Below, one piece after another: positions 35,591-47,880 of a DNA stretch of 64,000 bases. How positions within the stretch are numbered: position 1 is the first letter of the stretch; each line of letters starts with the position of its first letter. The notes below the pieces were generated by a model. It was given only the letters and a program-made list of their open reading frames with translations. It made no database searches and was not told where the DNA came from. Location: the NCBI GenBank assembly GCA_963854835.1, contig OY978527.1, positions 35,797,040 to 35,861,039 on the forward strand. Direction: 5' to 3'. The DNA is from Megamerina dolium (Eukaryota > Arthropoda > Insecta > Diptera > Megamerinidae). A program made the translations under genes and the position numbers.

Positions 35591-36913
35591 TCGTTAAAAA
35601 GTTTTATCGAATTTATTTCCCAGCCATTTGTTTATTTTGAAGAAAACCTTTCCTCCAGATCCTGTAGATTTATCTTAATATTATATAGATATCCTCTTGA
35701 ATAATTAAGAAATACTTCCGTTATTGTCAGGATAGTAAAGAGGTATGTTACATCGTCTGAAACTAATATTCGCTTTAATTTTTCAAAAGATCGTAATGCG
35801 TCAATTATAACCTTTTTGGATCTTTTAGTTCCATCTCTAGTTCTATTTTCGCCACTTAAGCTGAAAATTGTGCTCTCAGTTGCTCTATTTCAATTTAGTA
35901 GAATAAGTTAGAGCAAGCAAAATTCTTATGAAACACAATTTTGTGAGATAGATATCTTAACCCAGTTCAGCTAATTAAACGCAACTATTACATGATCGAT
36001 TAAAAAATTTGATTGAAACTAAAATTTGTGAAATTGACGTAGTAATGCATTTAATTAGAGTAAGATCACTATATTTTATTATTGTATACCCATAAAACGT
36101 ATAAATAAAATCACTTATATAGCACTTAATTGCACATACATACATTCGTATATTGCTCATAAAGAAAAACAGAAATAGAGAAAAAGATTAAAATGTCGTT
36201 TGTTGTGTTTTCACTTTTTATTTTTTATTTTTTAATAAAAGTCACTAGTGCCAATTTAGTTTTGTAATATATGTACATTAAAATGTAACAGCAACATTGA
36301 ACTTGAAGTTGTTTGATACTTGTTATGTTTCCGTTATACATACAAACATACTGATTTCTCTTTGCGGCGCTCCACTATTGGAAATACAAGTACCTACTTG
36401 TACGAATGTTTGTATGCATGTAAATAATATATGTTATGTATTGCTGTATTTTTTTATGGGTACACTTAGCAGCCTCATATATTTTTAAGAGATTTGCTTT
36501 CAGAATTAACAACACTTTTTCCAGAGACTATCAATTTGATCAGCTGCCAGGTGCTTAGTGTTTAGTTTGGATATTCATTTGATCAATACAAAGACTTTCA
36601 AACTAAATTTTGTTTCTAAAACACTCCGGCATTTCTCCAAAGTACTAAATGCGGAATGTTTAAAGTGTAGTTTGACCATTTTATGGTCTGTGTAATCGAT
36701 CATGTGAGATGATTACAAAAATATTCAGTAATATTCAAAAGAGTAAATTTCTAGATTGAAATCCACAAACCGTAATGCTGCTTTTAAGAAGAGTTTGCCT
36801 ATCCCACTGTTAGCTGGGGAACATTCTCCGCTTTATCAGAAGCTCGTGTTGGTTCCTAAGGTGAATGGAGTAGCACAGTTGTGGCATCACAATAAACCTC
36901 ACTTGGCATAAGT
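35591..36913. other. Intergenic, nothing recognised
   Basis: About 1.3 kb of AT-rich sequence without a supported gene, RNA or repeat. Confidence 0.5.
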
Positions 36914-37489
36914 GATTTTGCACATGGATCTTTGTTTTCAATTGGTACAACAACTGAAGCCTCAAAACCATGGATTGCTATTTAACAATTAGACATGAGT
37001 AAGCTGATTTACCGTAAAATTTTGTTCATCGATTTCTTGTGTGTGCGTGTTTGAATTTGAGGAAATGCAGAATACAAAGAAAAAATCAAAAATTATCAGC
37101 GACACCCATATAGTGGCTCAAGGTCCAACTCCAAAATTGGTATCGTGCATGCGTACGATCGCCTTCACATAAACCAACCTTGCCTGAGGAACCAAATTCA
37201 ATGATTCCCCACCCATAACAAGTATTAGGCATGTGCTACATGTCCATCCATTTCGTTGTAGATTTTGCACATGGATCTTTGTTTTCAATTGGTACAACAA
37301 CTGAAGCCTCAAAACCATGGATTGCTGTTTAACAATTAGACATGAGTAAGCTGATTTACCGTAAAATTTTGTTCATCGATTTCTTGTGTGTGCGTGTTTG
37401 AATTTGAGGAAATGCAGAATACAAAGAAAAAATCAAAAATTATCAGCGACACCCATATAGTGGCTCAAGGTCCAACTCCAAAATTGGTG
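36914..37489. repeat. 229-bp direct duplication (36914-37142 and 37261-37489)
   Basis: The two copies start GATTTTGCACATGGATC and end CCAACTCCAAAATTGG and differ at very few positions (e.g. GCTATTT/GCTGTTT). They are separated by 118 bp of unrelated sequence. Non-coding as far as can be seen. Confidence 0.95.
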
Positions 37490-39002
37490 TCGAGATTACT
37501 CAATATATTCGATATTTTTGTGAATATATAAGTATACGATATGGGTATACTTATAAGTGTGCACCTTTCTTTTCTATCTCAATTCTGATATTTTTAGCAT
37601 GAGCCCAAATAATTTTGCGAAATATTGATCATTGAAACAAACATCGCAGTCATCCACTAATTTCAAATTTACAGAAATTGTTCAACAGACTATGGTACGA
37701 TACATATTGGTATTAAAGTAATTTTGTAAAATAGAAATAAAACTACATTTACACAAATGTCAAAAATATTATGAAAGTCATAATATTAACCATCACCATT
37801 ACCATTACGGTCGCGACTGAATTGTGGTGCACAACCAATTATCAACGTCAAGTTGTTATGAACAAATGTAGTACATAGTATAGCGTAAATAACATGATAT
37901 TCGATTTAATTGAAATCAAAAAGTGTATGACGCATGCAACGATGAGAGGATATCATATTGAGTAATTTCGATAAGAGGTGCGTCTTGTATGCACTTTGCA
38001 GCTGCTGGTATTATGTTGCATTTCGCAAAACTCTGTGAGAGGCATTGGTGCGGACAAATTAGAAAAATCGTGTTAATAAATAATTACACTCGAATAAAAA
38101 TAGGAGCGAAGACACTCCCGCACCAGTTTTAATAAGCCTCTTTAATGTTTTCAGAAGCCAATATAATTAATGGATAGTAACGAATTCAATGCATTACTAA
38201 GCCATAATCTTTGAGTTTAAAAAATTGTTTTTTATTCAATTGTCATCCATCGTGCACGTGATGCTGATATTTCAACAAAACATCATTTACAATATGAATT
38301 CGCGCGATTTGTCTGTAGAGCAAAAGGCATTGCAAATTGCATACAACGAAAGCCAACACTTCGCTAGTACGATTGTCTGAATAGGCAATTTTTATTCAAT
38401 GTTGGGTAGAAATTACATATATATATGCAATTACGATTAATTCTGTGCAATTCAACTACATGTACAGTTATTTAATATTGAATAATGGATTTTGAATTTA
38501 GTAAATGAATGCGCCGAAATGCAATAATCAATTTTATTACATCGTTTATAACTATTATTATGAATGTGTATGAACTCAAGCTATCTCAATATACCCAACA
38601 AATATTGTCATTATGGACCAGTTGTATTTACTATCCTTTTGTGCAGCTTCAAGCCCAACTAATACAGCACGAAACTATTAATGAATCTCGTAAATGTTGT
38701 AGGCTTAATTTTAACTAGGTGATTGCGACAGAGGACGTGATCTGAAGTTTCATATCGCTCTTAATATAGTCGATAGGACTCGTCGTTTACCACACCCATT
38801 TTATTCAGGTGATCGTTGAACCTACTGTGAGCTGCTCATAGTCAGTTGATTCAGTGTTTTAAAGTTCAGAAAAGCGTCTACCTCAGATTTAATGAACCAA
38901 CTCAATGAAAAAAAAAATTGTTCAACCTTCGCATACTCCTTTGGGCTCTCCAGTAAACGATTAAGCGTTGTTTTTCCCCATCATGTATTAAGTCATGTGT
39001 AA
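37490..39002. other. Intergenic, nothing recognised
   Basis: AT-rich sequence. No coding or structured element could be supported. Confidence 0.5.
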
Positions 39003-40044
39003 AGCTGCGACTTTGTAGAATGACACTGCATAACTCCCGTTGTGCAGTGAAAATTGGGAAGGACCTCTCCGCACCGTTTAATACCGAACGGGGTTTCAGA
39101 CAAGGTGATTCGTTATCGTGCGACTTCTTCAATCTTATTATGGAGAAAATAATACGAGCTGCTGATCTACGACATAATGGCACTATCTTCAACAAAAGTG
39201 TCATGCTGTTAGCGTATGCCGACGATATTGACATAATCGGCATGAACACGCGAGCAGTCAGTGCAGCATTCTCAGAGTTGGAAAGAGAGTCGCGTCGGAT
39301 GGGTCTCACGGTGAACGAGGGCAAGACGAAGTATCTAGTGTCAACAAACAAAGAGTCCCGGCGTCTTGGACAGCACGTCACTGTTGACAACTACGCTTTT
39401 GAAGTAGTAAGGGACTTTGTCTATCTTGGAACCAGCATTAACAGCAGTAATGACGTCAGCTTGGAGATCATGCGTAGGATAACTCTTGCTAACAGGTGTT
39501 ACTTTGGGCTGGGTAAGCAATTGAGAAGTCGAGCCCTCTCTCGAAGAACGAAAACTACACTCTACAAGTCTCTCATCATGCCTGTCCTAACATATGGCGC
39601 TGAAGCCTGGACAATTTCCACCTCGGATGAGCGAATACTTGGAGTTTTCGAGAGAAAAGTCCTACGCAAGATCTTTGGACCTATTTGCGTTGGTGGCGAG
39701 TACCGAATAAGGTACAACCATGAGCTGTACGAGCTGTATGCCGATATTGACATAGTAAAGCGCATCAAAATCCAGCGGCTGCGCTGGCTAGGTCATGTCG
39801 AGCGAATGGAAGAACACGCTCCAGCTAAGAAGGTGTTATATTCGGAACTCGCTGGAGGACGACGCAAAAGAGGAAGACCAAACCTCCGGTGGAAAGACCA
39901 AGTACTGGAGAACCTGACGGCGCTTGGAATTTCTAACTGGCGCCAGCTAGCGAAGAACAGAGATGGCTGGCGAAGCATGTTATTTTCGGCCTAAATCGAT
40001 ATTCGGTTGTTATGGCCACATAAGTAAGTAAGTAAGTAAGTAAA
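39003..40044 (+). mobile_element. RTE-like non-LTR retrotransposon, 5'-truncated with long open frame
   Basis: Open from 39020 to 39994 (324 codons), covering the second half of the RT and the C-terminal domain: NTERGFRQGDSLSCDFF, VMLLAYADDIDIIG (catalytic YADD), RDFVYLGTSINSSNDV, MPVLTYGAEAWT, RLRWLGHVERMEEHAPAKK and GRPNLRWKD. The 3' UTR is followed by five TAAG units. The endonuclease and N-terminal RT are absent because of 5' truncation. It is the youngest-looking of three copies (others 8736-9218 and 34551-35590). Confidence 0.92.
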
Positions 40045-40960
40045 GCTGCTATTGAACCTACAGAAGGTTTCTGAACTTATGAAAGGAGTACCTGAGCCCT
40101 TTTTGGCCAAGGAATCAGCAACTTCATTCATTGCCCTCATGTACCTTATATCGCGGTATCCATAACAGAGACACAGAGTTCCTCTTTGCAATGGTGTTGA
40201 GAAGTACGAAGCATTCTCTGACCAAGTTTGATTAGAATAGAAAGTTCATTAGGTCAGATTACAGCGGTTGTCTGCATACGCGAACCTACTTAAGCTAAAA
40301 TAGGATCATTATGATTATACAAATTGGGCCTCGCTATCTTTCCTTAAAGTGATATACATCCCCCAGATTTCACTGAGCCAAATCGCTGAGGTTTTTCTAA
40401 TAGTAACTGCCCAAATGTGTCTTTCTGCTGCGTGTGAAGGCTGATTTTCAGTTCCTTCTCATCGTCACAGCTGCGATAGTGGTCAAGTTCTAACAAAACT
40501 AATCTTGTAGTAGGCTTACCGCTGAGATAATGCCCTGCAATGACACCTACACGGGGTTCGTGGTATGTTTGTTAAAGTGAGGTAGTTCTTTTCTCATTTT
40601 TTGGTTCAACCCAAGGAAAAATACTAAAGATAATGGTAATGGTATACCAGGGGACATTGCCCATCTGGAATTAGTGTTTTGTATTGCATTTAGTGCCGAG
40701 AGATGCTCTCCTTATCAGAAAGAGTTTCATATGTTAAGACCTCCTATGTCAATTTGTCCCCGGTTTCGTTCTCCATTATGTCTCTGTGACCCACTACCCA
40801 AACGGGGTGGATGTTAAATTGATCATAACCTAAATGATATATGCACTCCAAGGACATCACCGAAGAACGCTCCACCTACCCGATCGTTTAGCTTTGAGCC
40901 ATCGGTGTAAAAGTGTATTGATTACTTAATTGGAATCCGACTGTGTTCCCTGGTATATGA
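40045..40960 (-). mobile_element. RNase H-domain fragment of a non-LTR retrotransposon
   Basis: Minus-strand translation shows FYTDGSKLNDRVGG (start of an RNase H domain) near 40900 and RAMNEVADSLAKKGS (its end) near 40110-40160. Frame breaks between them show decay. An RNase H after the RT is a feature of I/LOA/R1-group elements. Confidence 0.7.
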
Positions 40961-41525
40961 TTTCCTGCCACCAAACACACAGTAGAACCTTCCTGACCAT
41001 CTATCCAGGCTTAGCCTCCATTTGCGCCAGCTCCCCGCGATTCGACCATACGACCGTTTTTACCTGACTTTGTAGTAAGTAATCCACTTGTTATCACCAA
41101 TCACCACTTCAGAAAAGAGTCGATTTTGTTGCGGTTCAGCAGCGAGTCAAAAATGAAAATTCGATCCATCAGGTTTTTTTTTGCGTTACTCACGCGGCAC
41201 CCCTACATTGAGCTTTTTTTTGTATTCAGCCTTTTTCAAGTGGTTCCACGTGGTTCTTTGTGCAATGTCTAGCTCTTGGGCAATCGAAATGACGCTGGGA
41301 CTCAACGACACAATAATTTTATAGACATTAGCTTTCCAGGGCATGGCGCATATTTGCCATCAAAATAACCGATACTGTTACAGTATCAGGACTATAAATA
41401 CGATTCGCATTTTCAGCCGCCTGGTTTGCGTTTTCGCCATTTGTTCTCTTTGTTGGCGTCCACCTTTGACACGCGCTTAAACAAAACTGAGGCAATCAAT
41501 CACAAAACCGTCTGAGAGGTTTTTT
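40961..41525 (-). mobile_element. mariner relic (N-terminal half)
   Basis: Minus-strand traces ISIAQELDIAQRTTWNHLKKAEYKKKLNVGVP and KKNLMDRIFI match, with frameshifts, the DNA-binding half and linker of a mariner transposase. No intact frame; ends not resolved. Confidence 0.7.
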
Positions 41526-41905
41526 AGAACTAAATTTTATCTATCTAACACAATCTAGCATAACAGCACTAACCCGTAACTCGTACATCTGTACAAAAAT
41601 ACATACAACTTGTACTTGTACATACAATTCGATTACTAGCAAAATGTGGTTGTTGCTATTATGGATTGTTATCGTCGTGTTTGTTGATATTGTTAATGTT
41701 TTTTACGTTGTTGTTACAGTGGGTGTATACAACCTCGTTCAAATACTGAAAGCAAATAATTTTCACATTTTATGGGTCAGTATGTACGCAAGTAAGTACT
41801 CGTGGTATAGCAATTATTTAGACGCCAACGGCAATGATGAGGACGACGATGATGATGATGGTGGCGACGACGACGACGACAACGTCCAATGACGCCTATT
41901 AATGC
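41526..41905. other. Intergenic; GATGAT/GACGAC microsatellite near its end
   Basis: An 82-codon frame (41644-41892) ends in a run of Asp encoded by a GAY microsatellite. The hydrophobic start could mimic a signal peptide, but there is no other evidence for a gene. Confidence 0.5.
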
Positions 41906-41906
41906 A

Positions 41907-41985
<79 letters not shown>
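41906..41985. repeat. (TA)n microsatellite
   Basis: About 80 bp of nearly pure TA. Confidence 0.96.
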
Positions 41986-41989
<4 letters not shown>

Positions 41990-43180
41990 TAATATAATAT
42001 TTCTGTACTACATACATATGTGCGGATAGTATTTATGCATGCATGTATGTACATACATGAGACTACATTATGTATCTACTTCTTATACTTGAATGCATTA
42101 TATTTATCAAACGCATGAATTACTGTTTTAATTGTAACAAAATGCGATTGCCTAATGGCGGAAAAATTAAATAATTATAAATAATAAGTAGAATTGCGAA
42201 AATATCTTGTTGCTGCTGCTACTGCAACTGTATATACATACAGTAACTCGTATATGTGGTACTTGTATGGGAAATGTTTTTGTATCACTGGTAACATATT
42301 CAACAACTAAAGCCATCATTTAGAATTAGGTGCGCGTTAAATTTTTTGGCCACGCTTCATATAGCAATGATTTATTAGTTTAACTTATATGTAAACTTGT
42401 GGCTATATCTACCTACATACATACATATGTATATCTAGACATATATATTGTATGATATATGATATTCCATAGTCTCCGCTAATAATTCGCTAATAGTATT
42501 ATTAAAGACCTTAATAATATTTTTTTCGGCCCAAATGGGCTCCAAAAACCCAAGACAAGCACACCGTAATTGAAGTATTCGATCAATTGTAGTACAAGAG
42601 TGGACATTTTGGGCATTTTAATTTAAATGTAGCTATACCAGATTGAGAAGTAACGAACAAAAACTGTCGATAACATCGCTCAAGTCTACCAAATGCTGCT
42701 AAACAACTGTCGAATTAAAGTGAGAGATAGAGAAGAGGCTATGAAGAAGTCCAAAGAACATGCTTCCATATATTGAACAAAGATTTAGAAATATAAAGCT
42801 TTCCGCGCATCGAGGGCCGCGTTTACTCACGTTAGACGATAAAGTTGTTCGTGTTGGGACAGTTAAGGCACGTTAAATCAGCATTTTGGCGTGGTTCATA
42901 ACCGTAGATATAACTTGGATACTCTATTACATCCCAGAAACAAAAATACATTCAAAACAGTGGGCATCGGTAAGTTTGACAGAATTTGAACTGCTTGACC
43001 ATCACCCTCCTTACTTACCAGATCCAGTCTCAAATCACGTTTTTGTTCTCTATTCTAAAACTTGCTCTCAGAGAACAGAGATTTTCGTCAAATGAAGAGC
43101 ACATCAACTTCGGAAACAACTATTTTGTAGAGAAAGACACCCAGTACCATTTGGACGGCTTAAAAGGATGTGAGTAAAAC
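41986..43180. other. Intergenic, nothing firmly recognised
   Basis: The segment at about 42540-42860 (GCACACCGTAATTGAAG...) looks like eroded transposon sequence but no family could be assigned. Confidence 0.4.
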
Positions 43181-43500
43181 AAAAAAATATGTGGCACTTA
43201 TAAGACCCGATAGGCTTTTGGCCGAGCTTCTCTATCAGTACTGCTGTGCGTATCAAATTTTGGACAGTATTAGACGGGACGTACTTATTTTAGCCGGGTC
43301 CGAACGCGACATCACTTTTTCTGAGCTTTGTCACAGAGTTTTTTTAGAAGATTTTCCTTGGAAAATTGTTACTGCCGGAAGAATTGCCAATTGCTTGCTG
43401 ACAGGTCGGTTTTGTTCGAAAGAAAAATCTTTTCGATATTAATTTTAAGCTTCAGCCGGATCAGAAGATCAGATCAGAAGGCTAACGCACTAACCGCTAG
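43181..43500 (-). mobile_element. SINE family 1, nearly full-length copy
   Basis: Minus-strand copy of the element at 56283-56581. The 3' end ATGTGGCACTTATAAG is at 43188-43203, the body includes GACATCACTTTTTCTGAGC (as plus-strand sequence), and the tRNA-like head (AGCGGTTAGTGCGTTAGCC on the minus strand) reaches 43500. Confidence 0.78.
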
Positions 43501-44330
43501 AAAAGTATGTAGGTTAGTTAGTGCCGTTAGTCCAGCGTCTTTCTACTTCTTTTCTTCCTTACAAATAATAGGTTTTCTGAAGGTCCTCCAAATGGGCGCT
43601 TCAGGTTTCGAATCAGGATATAGGCGCAGAGGGTCAAATATGAACTGGATGAACGGGGTAGCAGTTCGTAACATAATGCATGCGATTTTGCATGCATTTT
43701 GCTACAGCTGATTTGTGTGCTGGTAAGTTGTCATTGTGGATCACCTTTTTTTTTTTTTTGCCGAAAACGGTCGTTTTTGCTTCAAATCAATGACGAATCT
43801 GTTCAACAGCAGTGAATAATATTCGCCGGTGATCGTTTTATCCTTTGCCTGAGGTACATCATCCCAAGACGTTATTTTCTGTATGCCACTAATGGTGAGC
43901 TCGGTGTTATTTTCCACCGATGTAAATTTTTTTGCTTTCTTCGAGTAGGCCAATAGCGTCAAATAGTCCCACAAAAAGTAAACCAGAGTGCAGTAGTCTA
44001 CATATAATCATATCACCGCATACCTCCTTCAATAAAATACATCGGTCGCCATCACAAGAGGACTAGTATTTCTCCGAATGCCACAAATTTTCTTTTACCC
44101 GAAGGTACTAAGCGAAAAGTGAGTCTCATCACTGAACTCAACTTTTATAGTAAAACAGTAGAATTTCCAACTGTTCAAGTGCCATCTTCCATCTAGTCGA
44201 TGGAGGCGGAACAAGTTCTTGCACACGAAGATGAATCGATAGATAGGGATCAGTTGAAAATTAGTTTCCACAATTTGTAAAAGGCGCTTGAATGTAAGTC
44301 TTTATATGGTTAAATGTCAAAAATTACCGA
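43501..44330 (-). mobile_element. mariner relic
   Basis: Minus-strand traces in order: EFSDETHF around 44130 (first catalytic Asp), DKTITGEYYSLLLNRF (about 43830) and HNDNLPAHKSAVA around 43720 (second catalytic Asp). This is the order and spacing of a DD34D mariner core. Many stops. Confidence 0.72.
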
Positions 44331-44652
44331 ATGTAAAGGTGGTATGACCTGCCGAATTGGGTGCAGCAGTTTCAAATGCAGCAGTTTCTTACTATTGAAA
44401 AATTGGGTAAAGCCGCAGTTACTGCCGAATGTTTCTAATATAAAGTTGTAAATAATGTCCAGTCCCTAAGTATTTGGTATATAAAACCTAAATATCAAGA
44501 CAAAAAGATATTGATTTAAATTTATAACATTGATTTATGAAAATGAGTTAAAAAAATGACTAGAATCACAGTCAGATGAGTATTTAATCCATTGTTGATC
44601 TATTATTATTTTTGATAAAACAAATTAATATTTTGAAAAGCTCATTATAACT
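44331..44652. other. Intergenic, nothing recognised
   Basis: AT-rich, no supported feature. Confidence 0.5.
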
Positions 44653-44812
44653 CCGTATCTGCCGTTAGCTCAGTCAAATAGCGGGTTCTGTACATGAATC
44701 ACAGGTTGGTAATTCAATTCCTGGCCTCGACAAAGTTGGGAAATATTCAAGACGTATTTCTTAAGTAGTGAGTCTTCTACCGAAACTAAGATTCTTACAA
44801 AAAAAAAATTTG
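44653..44812 (+). mobile_element. tRNA-derived SINE-like element (family 2)
   Basis: Starts CCGTTAGCTCAGTCAAATAG (A-box-like), followed at tRNA distance by GGTTGGTAATTCAATTCC (B-box-like), then a short unrelated body and a poly-A tail at 44800-44809. A functional tRNA is unlikely because the arms do not close well. Confidence 0.5.
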
Positions 44813-45700
44813 GTAAAAAAGAATTGAATTTAATGCAGTTTGTGGATTAATTTGTGAAACGAGTTCGCGAACCTGGATCGTTAGTGGATAAAACAACACG
44901 TTCACATCCACAACCAGTGCACTCAGTCAAAAATATTGCTGCTGTTCCTCAGAGTATGCGTAAATATCCATCATCCATCCATTCATCAATTCGTCATCGT
45001 TCTTAGGAACTAAACATTTCTAGCACTTCTCTCAAGAGAATTTTGCATAAAAACCTCGGTATGAAGGAATACAAAGTTCAATTAGTCTAAGAAATTCTCG
45101 TGACCATCCCATGCAAATAAAGATCGTTTGGGCGACTATGAGCATTTATATCGAAAAATCAGGTTTTCTGATGAAGCTCATTTCAAACTTGGATGTTATG
45201 AGTAAAATTGTCCCGTTTGGGGATCAGAGAATCCACACGTAATTGTTTAGAAGCCAATGCATTCACAACGAGTGACTGTTTGATGAGGTTTTTTGTTCCG
45301 GCGACATCATTGGGCCGAAAAATGGCGAGCATTTCAGTACCATTCAAAACGCATATTTATTTCCAAAACTTGAAGAAGATGACATGGGGAACATTTGGTT
45401 TCAATAGGAAGCCTAAGTAATCATCGATCTTTTGCGCATTGTCTTTGAAAATTGAAGAATCAGCCGAAATGTTGATGTCAATTGGCCGCCTCGCAGCTAT
45501 GACGTGACCCCATTAGACTATTTTTTGTGGGGAGCCGCTAAGTATAAGTGTTACACAAATCATTCAGAGACGACCGCGGCCTAGAAACACGAAATCGAAT
45601 TCATGAGATGGACCCCAAAGAGTCGAAAATGTACTGAAAAATTGGGTAGATCGGATGGAGTACTGTAAAGCCAGCTCATGATCTTGAAAAAAAAATATAC
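44813..45700 (+). mobile_element. rosa-like (DD41D) mariner relic
   Basis: Plus-strand traces in several frames: KNIAAVPQS, FSDEAHFKLG (about 45165-45195, first Asp), WGSENPHVIV, then RNVDVNWPPRSYDVTPLDYFLWG-like sequence near 45460-45530. Many stops and frameshifts show an old copy. Confidence 0.75.
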
Positions 45701-46150
45701 CCCCTGTATAAGTACAACATAGAGTTATCTTAAAAATTTTTCGAATTTGAAATATTTGTGATTTTTTTCTCCTCCTTCACTGAAAATTCATTTAGAAGTA
45801 TGTTGAGAGATCAATTTTGAATGGATATTCTAAAAAGCTATTATTGTTATTATTTTTAGTATATTATTGCTAGCTTACTTAACTACTCATTATCTCTTAC
45901 AATGTAATTATACGAGAGTTGCTAGTATACACATATACGTACATACAATTACGGTATACAAACATTATTAAATATTACAAAATAAAAGGCGATATTTGTA
46001 TCTTTTACGAATTAATCATATTTTAACAATTTAGGCTACAAATGTTTGTTTTTCGATTGTAATTATGCCATCTACTCGTATGTATGTATGTATGTATGTA
46101 CTCATACATGTAGATGCATAACATAATAGGAAAATGTATGTATGCTCATA
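45701..46150. other. Intergenic, nothing recognised
   Basis: AT-rich with a short TATG microsatellite (about 46078-46100). Confidence 0.5.
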
Positions 46151-46156
46151 TATAAA
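46151..46156 (+). promoter_or_regulatory. Possible TATA box upstream of the Asp/His-rich gene
   Basis: TATAAA at about 185 nt before the ATG at 46341. It would imply a leader of about 155 nt; weak evidence. Confidence 0.35.
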
Positions 46157-46340
46157 TTGAATTTCGATGAACAAAAGAAATTAGTCGACTTACTACATTT
46201 CACTGAAACGGTTAATAAAACGAAGAAAAACTCAACATAAAATTAATTTACGAAAAAATAAAAGAGTAAATAAGTAAATAAAAAGACAATCAAATAAGTA
46301 ACTGGTGCATCGCTATACTCGTAGTATTTGCACTATAAAA

Positions 46341-46844
46341 ATGTTGTCGCTGAAGACTGTAATGTGTGCAACATTTCTTACATTCAACTGTTATGTCATG
46401 TTGGAGGCTAGCTATGCTGATACACATCTTGGTGACGGCGATGATTCGTCCATAGGAATTGGCTCATTTAGTCCCCATTTACTTGGACATTATGCCGGTG
46501 CAGCAGCAAGTCATTGGCATCTGAACAACAAGCAAGAAGGTCAACAAACAATCGATTATGACAGTGGTAGTCATGAAGAGAATGTAGCTTTTGCTGCTGC
46601 TGCTGCTGCTGAACATTATCCAGAATACGAAACATTAAGTAGCAGCTACAATCATGGTGATGATGCAGATGATTACCAACATCATAATCACATTGATTCT
46701 GCTGATACGCATATGCATTTGAATGAAATTCATTTGAATGATGATGATGATGACTTTCTTAGTAAACCAGTTCCTGGCATTGATCATGGTAAAGGTGCTT
46801 TCAGCTGGAGTACATTGTATGAATTCAAGGAACCACATTATTAA
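46341..46844 (+). CDS. Small secreted Asp/His-rich protein, unrecognised
   Basis: 167 residues, single exon. The ATG at 46341 is preferred over the in-frame ATG at 46305 because it opens a signal peptide (MLSLKTVMCATFLTFNCYVM). The mature chain is acidic and His-rich: an Ala run (AFAAAAAAEHY), HH/HNH clusters between residues 100 and 130 (DYQHHNHIDSADTHMHLNE), a five-Asp run (LNDDDDDFL), and an aromatic C-terminus (AFSWSTLYEFKEPHY). The His/Asp pattern suggests metal or mineral binding or an extracellular matrix role, but that is a guess. A polyadenylation signal AATAAA lies at 46973-46978. No family is recognised. The length, signal peptide and polyA signal support a real gene. Confidence 0.78.
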   Translation: MLSLKTVMCATFLTFNCYVMLEASYADTHLGDGDDSSIGIGSFSPHLLGHYAGAAASHWHLNNKQEGQQTIDYDSGSHEENVAFAAAAAAEHYPEYETLSSSYNHGDDADDYQHHNHIDSADTHMHLNEIHLNDDDDDFLSKPVPGIDHGKGAFSWSTLYEFKEPHY

Positions 46845-47807
46845 GTTGTCACATTGTTGTTGGTTACCAACTAAGAAGTCGATCGTTTTAATCGAATTCG
46901 AACCTTCGACCGTTCGAACATTTCACATGTTCATAAGTAAGTGAGAGTCAGTCAATATGTCAATACATGATCAATAAAACTAAAGAAATCGAAATAAATT
47001 TTTGTAATACAATATATGTATGTATTTAACTTCATTTTTGTATTTGGTAGTTTCGAAAAAAAATAATCGAGTAAAATTGTGATCGAATGTGGTTTTTTTT
47101 TTCGCTTTGCCAAATGTTCCGTTTTTATTTTCCAACTACAGCCATACCGAAGGCCAAAATCAAAGATTTTACCATATAATTAAAAAAAATAATAAACACA
47201 AATTTATATTAAAATGAAGGTTTATATAAATTTGAGCAAGTTGATGAAAATAAAAGAGAAGATTAAGACTAAAATAAATAAAATATTTAAATATGAAGAC
47301 TAAGATTTCCCATGAACATTCTTACCATCACTCGGGGGGCTTCTAAGTTTTTATAAAACTTGCTCCCACAGTTCACAGTAGTAACACCTAGAGGAATAAT
47401 GTGTATATTATTATTAACTCCCATTAATATAACTCGTCAACATTTCCCAAAACATACTTATCCCCTATCTCCACTTCTTAAGGGACTCTTGAATGCCACC
47501 GTTCCAAGGTCACCACTTTGTGGCCAGAAACTGTTTGCTTTTAATTCCAATGAAAAATATTTTAAATTATGTTGTTCGATTGTTCGAAATAATCCAGATT
47601 CAGAGTGCTCGGAAATATGACTCTGAAATGATTCCTAATTATGTGTTATTTAAACAACTTTATTATATGTTAAACGCTTATACTCGTATGTATTATGTAT
47701 TTGAACGTTTGCTTTGAAATAATTGTTCATACCTTAAATACAATATTTCATTTTCAATTCTCTGTCAAAGGTATAAGCTGTGAGAATAAATTGTTAAAAT
47801 AATATAA
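46845..47807. other. 3' flank and intergenic DNA
   Basis: Holds the polyA signal of the upstream gene; otherwise AT-rich without recognised features. Confidence 0.5.
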
Positions 47808-47865
47808 AAATAAATACGTGGCACTTATTGGCGCCGAAGAGTCCTTTGGTCGAGCTGTTGATTTA
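47808..47865 (-). mobile_element. SINE family 1 fragment (3' end)
   Basis: AATACGTGGCACTTATTGG followed by a diverged GAGTCCTTTGGTCGAGCT, the 3' end of the family in minus orientation. Confidence 0.6.
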
Positions 47866-47880
47866 TATAAATTTTCAAAA

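Noticed and set aside
41644..42017. Frames with poly-Asp or Tyr-Ile repeats
   Set aside because: They run through GAT/GAC and TA microsatellites; no start context, homology or transcript signal supports a gene.
44653..44730. Functional tRNA gene
   Set aside because: The acceptor and T arms do not pair convincingly, and a poly-A tail follows, so a retroposed tRNA-derived element is the better reading.
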